DNA of 64,000 nucleotides from Williamsia deligens (GTDB lineage Bacteria; Actinomycetota; Actinomycetes; Mycobacteriales; Mycobacteriaceae): contig NZ_JAMTCI010000001.1 in the NCBI RefSeq assembly GCF_024171765.1, forward strand, positions 372,001 to 436,000, read 5' to 3'. A program made the translations under genes and the position numbers. The notes beneath the pieces were generated by a model. The model had not been told where the DNA came from and searched no databases. It saw only the letters and a program-made list of their open reading frames with translations. Of this stretch, positions 14,645-21,801 are shown in pieces; position 1 is the stretch's first letter, and every line of letters starts with the position of its first letter.

Positions 14645-16983
14645 ATGGCCCAGGATACACCACCACTACATCCAACGATGTTGCAGCCGAACGATTCTCG
14701 AATAGATTCCGGGGTTCCGACGTCGATCCCCGACGTGGCCGGTCTGTCCCTCCGCGAAGCGGCCTTGGCCTACGCCGAGGCCGGATGGTTCGTGTTCCCG
14801 CTCATCCCGGGCGCGAAGGGGCAGCCGGTGGTGAAGTTCTCAACGGAGTCCACTCGCGATCCTGCGCAGATCGCACGGTGGTGGGACGAGGACCCCGACC
14901 GCGGTATCGGCGGACACGTAGGTCGAAGCGGCGCCGTGGCGTTCGACTTGGACAACGCCCGCCTTGACGAGCTCCCCGCCGCCATCGCCCAGGGTCTGCG
15001 CAGCGGTCGTGTGCAGCTGAGCCGGCGAGACAACCCCGACCGAGGGCACTACGTGTTCGCGGCCGAGCCCGGTGCGTTCGGTAACGGGGCGGGTGCGTTC
15101 CGGCCGTTCGGGGAGGTTCGCGGCAAGAACGGATTCATCGTTCTCGCGCCGACCCCGCATGTGAAGGACGACGGCGAATATCGGTGGGTGCAGCCGGGGC
15201 CGCTGCCGCCCCTACCGGAGGCTCTACGGGCGTGCCTTTCAACGGTGACGGCGGAAGAAGTTGAGCCGCTTACCAACGAGCAGTTCGACGCGTTCGTGGC
15301 CAACCCGGACCACCAGCGGTCGGAACGCACCGGGGCGTTGGACGGGATCCTTGCGAAATTCGAGAAGGACGTTCGAAGCGGTGTCAGTAGCCATGAGGCG
15401 CTGATTGACGCGTTGCCCTGGGCGTTCCGCGAGGTCCGGGTCGGCCTATATCCCGCCGAGGAGGCCGTGCGACGAATCCAATCGGCGTTCCTTGATTCGT
15501 TCACGTGGGAGGGTCGCAACCCCGACGGCCGGACACGGCCGACAGGCGACGAGTTCTACCGTGCCGCCACCTGGGCGGCGGCGCGGGCCATGCAGGCGGA
15601 CCCCGCCGAGATCCTCGAACGGGTGAACCGGAACGGCGCCGCTGCGGTGGCGGTCGACGAAGAGGCGTTCTGGACGGCACGCCCCGAGCTGGAGCAGCTA
15701 AGGGTGTTCGCGCGGTCTCGGCGAGTGGGGCCGTGGGCCATGTTCGGCGTGGTTTTGGCGCGGGCGCTGGCGACGGTGCCGCCGTCGGTTGTGCTGCCGC
15801 CGCTGCGCGGAGGACACGGCAGCCTGAACTTCTTCGCGGCGATCGTCGCGCCGTCGGGCAAAGGCAAGGGCACCGCCGAGGCCGCCGCCGAGGAGGCGCT
15901 GATCACAACCCTGAGGTGTACGCGGCCACCTTGGGTAGCGGTGAGGGCATACCGAAGGAGTTCGCCTACAAGAAGCGCGCCGAGCAAATCGACGTGCGCA
16001 ATTCGGTGCTGTACTCCGCGCCCGAGATCGACTCGATAGCGGCGTTGAAAGGCCGCAGCGGATCAACGCTCCTACCGGAGACGCGAAAGGCGTTCTCGGG
16101 TGAGCGACTAGGTTTCGGGTACGCGGCCGACGACAAGAAGTTCGCCATTCACAAGCACCGCTACCGCATGACGATGACGGTCGGCGTGCAACCGGGGCGA
16201 TCGGTCACGCTGTTCGAGGACGCCGACGGTGGCACCCCGCAGCGGTTCGCGTTCTTCCCGACGACGGACTCCGACGCCCCCAAGCGAGCCCCCGCCGAGC
16301 CCGAACCGGTGAAGCTGCCACGATGGCCGACCGGGCTGCTGGTGACCGACGGGCGAACGCTCATTGGCGAACGCGACGCCGACGGCGAAGCGACCATCGC
16401 GATAGAGCCAGGTGATCTCCGTCTGTCCGTGCCTGCACAGCACGACGATTTCCACGTCTTGGGCGTGCCGCAGTCGGTCCGTGACGAGGTGGACGCGGAG
16501 GCGCTGAGCAATCTGCGAGGCGACCACGGCCACACCCTGGACAGCCACGGCCTGTTCCTGCGGATGAAGATCGCCGCCGGACTGATGTGGCTGAACGGCC
16601 GGACCGACGCCATCACCGAGGAGGACTGGCACCTGGCGGGGATAGTGATCGCTGTAAGCGATCGCACGCGCACCGAGACCGTGCAGGTGCTCCGTCAGCA
16701 GGCGTCTGCAGTGAGCCAGTCGCGCGGCCGGGCCGAGGGCGAACGCGAGATCGCCAAGGCAGAGGTGGTCGAGGATCGTCGGCTAAAGCGGGCGATAGAC
16801 AACGTGCGCAGACACGTCGAGGATGCGGGCCGACTGACCCGGAAAGAGCTGCGCAGCAGGCTGAAGAACGATCTGCGCGAGCATCTGGACGAGGCCGTCG
16901 ACAGGCTGGTGGCGGCGGGTGTGGTGGGCCGCGAGGACGGCGACCAGGGCGGGTACGCGGTCGTGTTCAAGGCCGTGCGATGA
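14645..16983 (+). pseudogene. Prim-pol/helicase replication protein, broken by one frameshift
   Basis: Two overlapping frames form one gene of about 780 codons. The N-terminal part (from ATG 14645, AAGGAG at 14629) is a bifunctional primase-polymerase domain, with AALAYAEAGWFVFPL, the acidic FDLDN motif and a downstream His (segment PDRGHYVF). Near 15855 comes a Walker-A-like APSGKGKG that starts a DUF3987/helicase-type ATPase. The frame breaks at 15905-15907; restoring one C there joins LIT to NPEVYAATLGSGEG and reads on to 16983. The C-terminal part ends in a helical, winged-helix-like segment. No slippery heptamer is seen, so this is a mutation or a sequencing error rather than obvious programmed frameshifting. 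It would initiate replication of the element. Confidence 0.75.
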
Positions 16984-17108
16984 CCGCCGACAATGCCACC
17001 CGCAGGGGGAGTACAGGGGGTACGCGTACTCCCCCTCGCCCGCAAAAGCGGGCGCCGCCGCGCTGTGAAACACCAGGTAGAAGAGGAAATTACCAATCGC
17101 GGGTATAG
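16980..17108 (+). CDS. Possible tiny ORF across the repeat region
   Basis: A 42-codon frame begins with ATGA overlapping the primase-gene stop and runs through the first palindrome. It is Arg/Pro-rich, and its composition is imposed by the repeats, so it may well not be translated. It is listed because of the exact ATGA overlap. Confidence 0.2.
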   Translation: MTADNATRRGSTGGTRTPPRPQKRAPPRCETPGRRGNYQSRV

Positions 17109-17154
17109 GGCAAATCGCGGCGGGGGGAGTACACGTACCCCCCGTACTCCCCCC
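17004..17154. repeat. GTAC-C5 palindrome cluster, candidate replication origin
   Basis: Two 33-bp units have the same design. Each has an 11-bp perfect inverted repeat (AGGGGGAGTAC/GTACTCCCCCT at 17004-17014 and 17026-17036; GGGGGGAGTAC/GTACTCCCCCC at 17122-17132 and 17144-17154) with an 11-bp spacer. The spacer carries a third GTAC-C5 copy, pointing left in the first unit and right in the second. Between the units lie a 7-bp hairpin with an AAAA loop (17037-17054) and a less GC-rich stretch (about 17065-17110). Repeats directly behind a primase/helicase gene fit iterons. Confidence 0.65.
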
Positions 17155-17177
17155 TCCCGCTCAAGCAGGAGATCACC

Positions 17178-17912
17178 ATGAACGACCCCACCCAATCGCA
17201 AGCACCCGCCCCGGCGGAGGAGGTTCTGTTCCCGATCGACCGCCCTGAGTTCGACACCGCCGCGCCGGACCCATCGAAGGAGGTGGAGAAGGAAGCCGAG
17301 TTCGACATGCGTTGGCAGGACGGGCGACAACCGCCCCGGCAGTGCAGCGCGCACCGCACCAACGGCGAACCGTGCAGGCGGGCGGCGATTAACGGCGGCA
17401 ACGTGTGCGGCACCCACGGTGGACGCAGCCCACAGGTAAAGGCCAAGGCGCGTGTGCGCCTGGAGATGGCCGCCGACCGAGTGGCGAAAGAGCTGCTGCA
17501 TATCGCTACCGACGACGCCTCGCCTCCGGCGGTGAAGTTGGCGGCGATCAAGGATGCGCTGGACCGCGCAGGCGTGAGCGCCAAGACCACCGTGGAAGTG
17601 GAACCGGGCGCGCGATTCCAGGAGGTGCTGGACGTGGTGCTCGCTGGCGGACCGCGAGGCGCCGCCGGCAAGGCCGGCGATCCCGACCGCGAGTGGATTG
17701 CGCAGGAGCTGAACATCATCAACGCCGAGGTGGTGGACGACGGACCCGCCCACCCAGCGCCACCGCGCCCCGAGGCCGCACAGCTCGAGGCCCCGGCCCC
17801 ACCGCCAAATGGATCGGGTCTGCTGTCGATGGAGGACGCCCTGGAGCAGTTGCACGCCACCAACCCACCGCCCGCGCCGCCCGCAGCCCGCCGCCGCAGG
17901 GGCCGTTCGTAG
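17178..17912 (+). CDS. Terminase-small-like zinc-knuckle phage protein
   Basis: A 244-residue protein. Residues 55-85 contain a CxA..CxxxA..CxxHGG cluster (Cys at the segments RQCSAHR, EPCRR, NVCGTHGG). This pattern is found in proteins placed in the small-terminase position of actinophages. It is followed by a helical stretch (KAKARVRLEMAADRVAKEL) and a Pro/Ala-rich C-terminal tail. The Cys3-His set probably binds zinc and DNA. CAGGAG precedes the ATG. If it is a small terminase it could redirect a helper phage's packaging to this element, the classic satellite strategy. That role is inferred. Confidence 0.55.
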   Translation: MNDPTQSQAPAPAEEVLFPIDRPEFDTAAPDPSKEVEKEAEFDMRWQDGRQPPRQCSAHRTNGEPCRRAAINGGNVCGTHGGRSPQVKAKARVRLEMAADRVAKELLHIATDDASPPAVKLAAIKDALDRAGVSAKTTVEVEPGARFQEVLDVVLAGGPRGAAGKAGDPDREWIAQELNIINAEVVDDGPAHPAPPRPEAAQLEAPAPPPNGSGLLSMEDALEQLHATNPPPAPPAARRRRGRS

Positions 17913-18131
17913 GCCCCTGGTGGGCACACACGCGGCCCCGCACCCGGCCGGGCGCACCCGCACACCCGGCGGGCAGCTCAACGCCACGCAGATGCTCAAA
18001 GCGGTTGCGAGAGAACAGCTATCGAGTAGTGACGTGCATCACACCGCCGTAGGGTGGTGCTTGGTTTACATACACGGCTGCACCGCAGGTGGCACGAGTT
18101 CGGCGGTCAGCGACGACACAAGGAGTGGGCA
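17913..18131. promoter_or_regulatory. Leader region of the recombinase genes
   Basis: These 219 bp separate the terminase-small-like gene from the serine recombinase. Nothing coding is supported. The right part (18000-18120) is less GC-rich and holds the ribosome site AAGGAG at about 18120, so a promoter for the recombinase operon is likely here. No clear operator is seen. Confidence 0.35.
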
Positions 18132-18833
18132 GTGAAACTAGCTGCATACCTGCGCTGCTCAAGCGCACGACAGCAAGAAGCGTTCGGCCCCGAGGTACAA
18201 CGGCAGGCAATTCGACAGTGGGCCAGAGCGAACGGCCACCGCATCGTCAGTTGGCACGAGGACACCATCTCCGGTACGAGCGAGCTGAAAGACAGGGCCG
18301 GGTGGATGCAGGCCGAGGCAGCTGTGAAGTCCGGCGCCGCGCAGGGCATCGTCGTGCCCCGGCTGGACAGACTTGCTCGCGACGTCATGATTCAGGAGCT
18401 CCTGCTCCGCAAGACACCCGGCGTGGTGCTCTCCGCGCGCGACAGCGAGAACGAACTACTCACCGGCACCACCAACGACCCCAGCCGCAAGCTGATCCGC
18501 ACGATCCTGGGGGCCATCGCCGAATACGACCGCGAGATGATCACCGACCGCCTGGTCGCCTCGCGGCACGCCAAGGCAGCCGCAGGCGGGTACGCACACG
18601 GCGGTCTGCCCTACGGGTTCGCCAGCAAGAACGGCAACCTAGTTCCGGTCGCGGCCGAGCAGCGCGCGCTCGCCCTGATACGCAGTCTCTCGGCTCAGGG
18701 TGTCGGCACCCGTGAGATCGCGCGGGTACTTACCGCCGAAGGCCACCCCACCAAGCGCGGCGGTGAATGGTGCAGCAGCACCGTGGCTCGAATCCTCAAG
18801 CGGGATCAGACGCGCGCGAGCGAGGCAGCCTGA
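18132..18833 (+). CDS. Serine recombinase (resolvase/invertase type)
   Basis: A 233-residue small serine recombinase. The N-terminal catalytic domain starts LAAYLRCSS (catalytic Ser in the RCSS segment) and has DRLARD near residues 80-85, plus a helix E region around AEYDREMITDRL. The C-terminal domain (about 160-230) is a resolvase HTH ending in WCSSTVARILKRD. GTG 18132 is chosen because AAGGAG lies 7 bp upstream. It lacks the large C-terminal domain of phage serine integrases, so it is more likely a resolvase or invertase than the integrase. Its stop overlaps the tyrosine integrase start (TGATG). Confidence 0.85.
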   Translation: MKLAAYLRCSSARQQEAFGPEVQRQAIRQWARANGHRIVSWHEDTISGTSELKDRAGWMQAEAAVKSGAAQGIVVPRLDRLARDVMIQELLLRKTPGVVLSARDSENELLTGTTNDPSRKLIRTILGAIAEYDREMITDRLVASRHAKAAAGGYAHGGLPYGFASKNGNLVPVAAEQRALALIRSLSAQGVGTREIARVLTAEGHPTKRGGEWCSSTVARILKRDQTRASEAA

Positions 18834-20281
18834 TGGCCTGGATCAAGGCATACGAAACCGCCGCTCGCCAGCGCGGTAAGCCGGTGAAGACCTACAAGGT
18901 GATCTGGAAGGAGGTGGAGCGCGACGCCTACGGCCTGCCCCTGCCTGCCGACCCCGCGAAACCCGAGGGGCGCAAGCGCACCCGCAACCGACAGGAGAGC
19001 TTCCCCACCCGCGAGGCAGCCGAGGCCCGGCGCGACGAGCTGAACGCCGCCCGCCATACCGGCACTACCGCCGCCCTGGCCGACCAGCGGAAGGCCGGCG
19101 ATCTCCCGTTCGGCTACCACGCGCGCGAGCTGTTCTCCGCGATGCACGGCACGGTTAAGCCCCGCACGGTGGAGAAGGCCGAGGGCGTGTACCGCCGCTA
19201 CTTGGCTGACGCTTTCGGCGAGCGCGCTATCGCCACCATCACCGCTGCCGACGTAAGGCACTTCCGCAGCGCGATGCTGGCACCCCGGCCACGCCGCAGC
19301 TACGACACTCGCTCCGACAGCGCCGCGCAACCGACCAACCCCGACGGCACGCCGCAAACCGTTGTGTTGAAACACGGCACCGTGAAAGAGGCCTACGACG
19401 TACTGCGGCGCATCTTCGATGTGGCCGTGGTGGACGGCGCCATCAAGGCCAACCCGGTGCATTCGGTGCCGCTCCCCCGGCAGTCGGCCACGGCGCGCAC
19501 CTCGGGGCAGGAAGCAGCGGCCGACTTCGCCCCGCAACCCCTCAGCGGGCCGCAGGTAGCGGGCGTGGCGCACCACATCGGCACAGTTCAGCTCCAGCCG
19601 GCGTATGCCCTGGCGGTTACGTTCAGCGCGTACACGGGCCTGCGGGCAGGAGAGCTACGTGGCCTGGAGATCGGGGATGTCACGCTGCCCCGCACACCCG
19701 GCGCGATGGGCATGGTGGCGGTGTCTCGCACCAAGACTCGGCGGGGCGGGCAGTGGGCGGTGGGCACGCCTAAGTCGGTGCGCAGCACCCGCGTGGTGCC
19801 AATAGACGCGTGGCTGGCCGACGACCTGCGCGCGTACTTGGCTCGGCATCCACTGCGGCTGAACCCTTCGGCGCCGCTCTTCCCGGGCCGCATGACCCGC
19901 GCCGAGGCCAAAGCGGCGGGCGTACGGCAGAGCGATCTGGCGGCGGGCCTGAATGGCGAGGCCATCGCGAACACCTACAAGTGGACCGAGCCGATGGATA
20001 CCAGCAACGTGGCGCGGAACTACTACGCCCCGGCCATGGCCGCGTGTGGCCTGCCGCCCGCCCGCTGGCATGACCTGCGGCATACGTTCGCCGTACTGTC
20101 CCTCTCGGCCGGCGAGCACTACATGCAGGTGAGCAAGTGGCTGGGCCACGCCAGCTACGTCACCACGCTCACCGTCTACGCCGACTACATCTCCGAAGCC
20201 GAGGGCGGAAAAGCCGCGCCACTCAGTCGTCCGTTGGCGACGGTTGGTGGTCCGGCTCGGCAGGTGACGGCACTTCTGTAG
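18833..20281 (+). CDS. int: Tyrosine recombinase (integrase)
   Basis: A 482-residue phage-type integrase. The N-terminal arm-binding/AP2-like region is at 1-75, the SAM-like core-binding domain at 85-190 and the catalytic domain at about 250-470. The catalytic set is visible: Arg in YTGLRAGELRGLE, Lys in SRTKTRRG, HxxR in HDLRHTFAVL, His in WLGHASYVTT and the nucleophile Tyr in VYADYISE. It most likely catalyses integration at tRNA-Arg(CCU), whose 3' half is the core site; the gene lies about 1.4 kb from that site. Its 3' end overlaps the opposing cargo gene by 59 bp. Confidence 0.93.
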   Translation: MAWIKAYETAARQRGKPVKTYKVIWKEVERDAYGLPLPADPAKPEGRKRTRNRQESFPTREAAEARRDELNAARHTGTTAALADQRKAGDLPFGYHARELFSAMHGTVKPRTVEKAEGVYRRYLADAFGERAIATITAADVRHFRSAMLAPRPRRSYDTRSDSAAQPTNPDGTPQTVVLKHGTVKEAYDVLRRIFDVAVVDGAIKANPVHSVPLPRQSATARTSGQEAAADFAPQPLSGPQVAGVAHHIGTVQLQPAYALAVTFSAYTGLRAGELRGLEIGDVTLPRTPGAMGMVAVSRTKTRRGGQWAVGTPKSVRSTRVVPIDAWLADDLRAYLARHPLRLNPSAPLFPGRMTRAEAKAAGVRQSDLAAGLNGEAIANTYKWTEPMDTSNVARNYYAPAMAACGLPPARWHDLRHTFAVLSLSAGEHYMQVSKWLGHASYVTTLTVYADYISEAEGGKAAPLSRPLATVGGPARQVTALL

Positions 20282-21110
20282 CTGTTTCGTCTACTGCCCG
20301 GTCTTCTGGTCGCTGGAATAAGCTGTCGGCCCATTCGCGAGTGCGACGCGACTCTTCGGCCCGCTCGCGTGCCTCCGCTTGTCTATGGTCGCGTTCTTTG
20401 TCAGCGTCGGCTAGATATACCCACACGCCATTGTGCTCGCTACGAGAAAAGGCCTGAACAGTTGTTGCGATCTTTGCGATTTGATCCGCCGTCGAATCCA
20501 GTCGACGGTCCAAGATCTTTGCAACGTCGTGGATGGTCTTCTGGTCTACTCTGCGCGTGTCTTTCAGCATGTTGAAGTTCAGGTCCACAGGCGACGAATA
20601 CCGGTCGTAGTCGCGAGAAAATGGCTTGTACCAGTGCTGGCGCTTTTTGCGATCACCCCGGTAGCTGATGTGCCCCACGTGCCTACTACGAATGTTTTCA
20701 AGACCGAGACGACTCGGCGCGTGATCCCAGAGTGCTCGCCATTCCTGAAACGGTGCGAGTATTGGGACTACCTGCGGGATAGCTACCGTCGTAATGTCGG
20801 CACCTTCGTAATCCGGGCTCACCTCCGGCGGCGTGTCTAGATGAACCTCAATGTCGTAGGCGGGCGTCTGACCGAAGTTTTTGATAACTAGCTCTAGAAA
20901 TTGCCAATCTGCGGCCATCGGCTCGGAGTACATGACTACAGTCGGCTGCGCCTGCTCATCACGAGTGAGCCTAGCCTCGCGAACTTGCCGAAGCGCGAAC
21001 GCTGCCGCGACGACCGCGACGCCGACGGCTGCCCACGTTCCGATAGCCGACCAGTTGTCAGACGTGAGTGACCACATACCGTTCCATGCGTCGCGAATTA
21101 GAGCCATCAC
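20223..21110 (-). CDS. Membrane-anchored cargo protein of unknown function
   Basis: A 295-residue protein with one N-terminal transmembrane helix (about 22-42, segment TWAAVGVAVVAAAFAL) and a short basic linker. A beta-sandwich-like domain follows (VVMYSEP ... FLELVIKNFGQTPAYDIEVHL), with a charged helical C-terminus (residues 235-280). The layout resembles a widespread but uncharacterised family in actinobacterial genomic islands. It starts inside the stop of the upstream partner gene (ATGA overlap) and reads toward the integrase. Its composition is less GC-rich than host genes. Lying beside the integrase, it is in the usual place for cargo such as phage-defence or exclusion genes, but no defence motif is seen. 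Confidence 0.65.
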   Translation of the reverse strand: MMALIRDAWNGMWSLTSDNWSAIGTWAAVGVAVVAAAFALRQVREARLTRDEQAQPTVVMYSEPMAADWQFLELVIKNFGQTPAYDIEVHLDTPPEVSPDYEGADITTVAIPQVVPILAPFQEWRALWDHAPSRLGLENIRSRHVGHISYRGDRKKRQHWYKPFSRDYDRYSSPVDLNFNMLKDTRRVDQKTIHDVAKILDRRLDSTADQIAKIATTVQAFSRSEHNGVWVYLADADKERDHRQAEARERAEESRRTREWADSLFQRPEDRAVDETATEVPSPAEPDHQPSPTDD

Positions 21111-21601
21111 GACCGCCCGAGCGTCCAGCCGGTAACCGCCTGGATCTTGACGCGAAGGAAGTCGAAGTGAACGGGCGCAGGTGAGTAGCAGGTCACGTCC
21201 GACAGGTGGATGAAACCTGGCATACCCGATCCATTGAGATCAGTAGTTTCCTCGTTCTCGCCACCGTCACTCCGGCGTTGCGATTCTTCACGGCGCTTCT
21301 TCATCTGTTCACGCCATTTCTCGAACCACTGAGAATGCGCTGTAGCAAGAGCCCGAGCGCCATCCTCGAGGTCATCCGGAATCATGCCCTGAGCGGTCGA
21401 AAATCCCCACTCGAAGTATGACTCCGCGGAATTGATTAGCCCCGATGCACGGCCCCACGGCATGAAAAGAGTCACTGCGAAGCCGATGCCGAAGTCGTTG
21501 GCGCTATCGGCCATAATTTGCAGCGACCAGTCCGGGGCTGCGAACCAGTCAGACGTATTGGTAAGGGCCGGTAGCGGCGCAGGCTGTGTTGGCTCGGTCA
21601 C
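21107..21601 (-). CDS. Partner cargo protein of unknown function
   Basis: A 164-residue protein with no signal peptide. A hydrophobic patch at about 35-50 (segment DFGIGFAVTLFMPWG) is too short and interrupted for a sure membrane helix. A strongly charged region is at 95-120, and a C-terminal beta-rich part ends RVKIQAVTGWTLGRS. It is the first gene of a two-gene operon with the membrane-anchored protein (4-bp overlap). Family unrecognised. Its promoter must lie in the 120 bp next to the tRNA, where the integrase arm-like repeats also sit. Confidence 0.6.
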   Translation of the reverse strand: MTEPTQPAPLPALTNTSDWFAAPDWSLQIMADSANDFGIGFAVTLFMPWGRASGLINSAESYFEWGFSTAQGMIPDDLEDGARALATAHSQWFEKWREQMKKRREESQRRSDGGENEETTDLNGSGMPGFIHLSDVTCYSPAPVHFDFLRVKIQAVTGWTLGRS

Positions 21602-21617
21602 TCGTAGATAGTCTCAT

Positions 21618-21670
21618 GCACCCCCGACACGAACCGGTTGCGCGTGTTGGGTAGCACGGGGGTTGCATGG
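21618..21670. promoter_or_regulatory. Element right end: arm-like repeats
   Basis: GCACCCCCGACA (21618-21629), GGGTAGCACG (21649-21658) and a degenerate second copy GGGTTGCATG (21660-21669) repeat the motifs found at 10111-10153. Same orientation and same order at both element ends support integrase or Xis arm sites. They overlap the probable promoter of the cargo operon. Confidence 0.5.
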
Positions 21671-21724
21671 ACCACCGTCCGCCTTACTTCCGGAGGGCCG
21701 ATTTGCGCGTCTAGCTGGTCATTC

Positions 21725-21771
21725 TTGGTGCCCTCGGCAGGATTCGAACCTGCGACCTACCCTTTAGGAGA
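21725..21771 (-). other. Attachment site, tRNA-proximal
   Basis: A 47-bp core identical to 9944-9990. Here it is part of the complete tRNA-Arg(CCU), running from the anticodon loop through the CCA end plus one base. The element carries this copy so that the tRNA gene stays functional after integration. Confidence 0.9.
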
Positions 21772-21801
21772 GGGTTGCTCTATCCCCTGAGCTACGAAGG
21801 C
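21726..21801 (-). tRNA. tRNA-Arg (anticodon CCU)
   Basis: A 76-nt cloverleaf on the minus strand. The acceptor stem GCCUUCG pairs with CGAGGGC. The D arm is GCUC...GAGC, the anticodon arm ACCCU-CUCCUAA-AGGGU has anticodon CCU, the T arm contains GGUUCGAAUCC, and CCA is encoded. It reads the AGG codon and is the integration target. The upstream MFS gene on the same strand reads 45 nt into it. Confidence 0.95.

Larger units (their letters stand above)
9944..21771. mobile_element. Integrated phage-satellite-like element in tRNA-Arg(CCU)
   Basis: An 11.8-kb island bounded by perfect 47-bp direct repeats (9944-9990 and 21725-21771) of the 3' half of tRNA-Arg(CCU). It encodes, in order: capsid-like protein, two small structural-like proteins, XRE repressor (opposite strand), lipoprotein, AlpA/Xis-like HTH, zinc-ribbon protein, prim-pol/helicase (frameshifted), iteron-like repeats, terminase-small-like protein, serine resolvase, tyrosine integrase, and two cargo genes on the opposite strand. 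Portal, large terminase, protease and tail genes are absent, which fits a satellite or a reduced prophage. Several stretches (12.4-13.4 kb, 20.3-21.7 kb) are visibly less GC-rich than the host. Confidence 0.85.

Noticed and set aside
15890-15920. Programmed -1 frameshift in the prim-pol/helicase gene
   Set aside because: No X-XXY-YYZ slippery sequence or following pseudoknot was seen. A missing base explains the break more simply.
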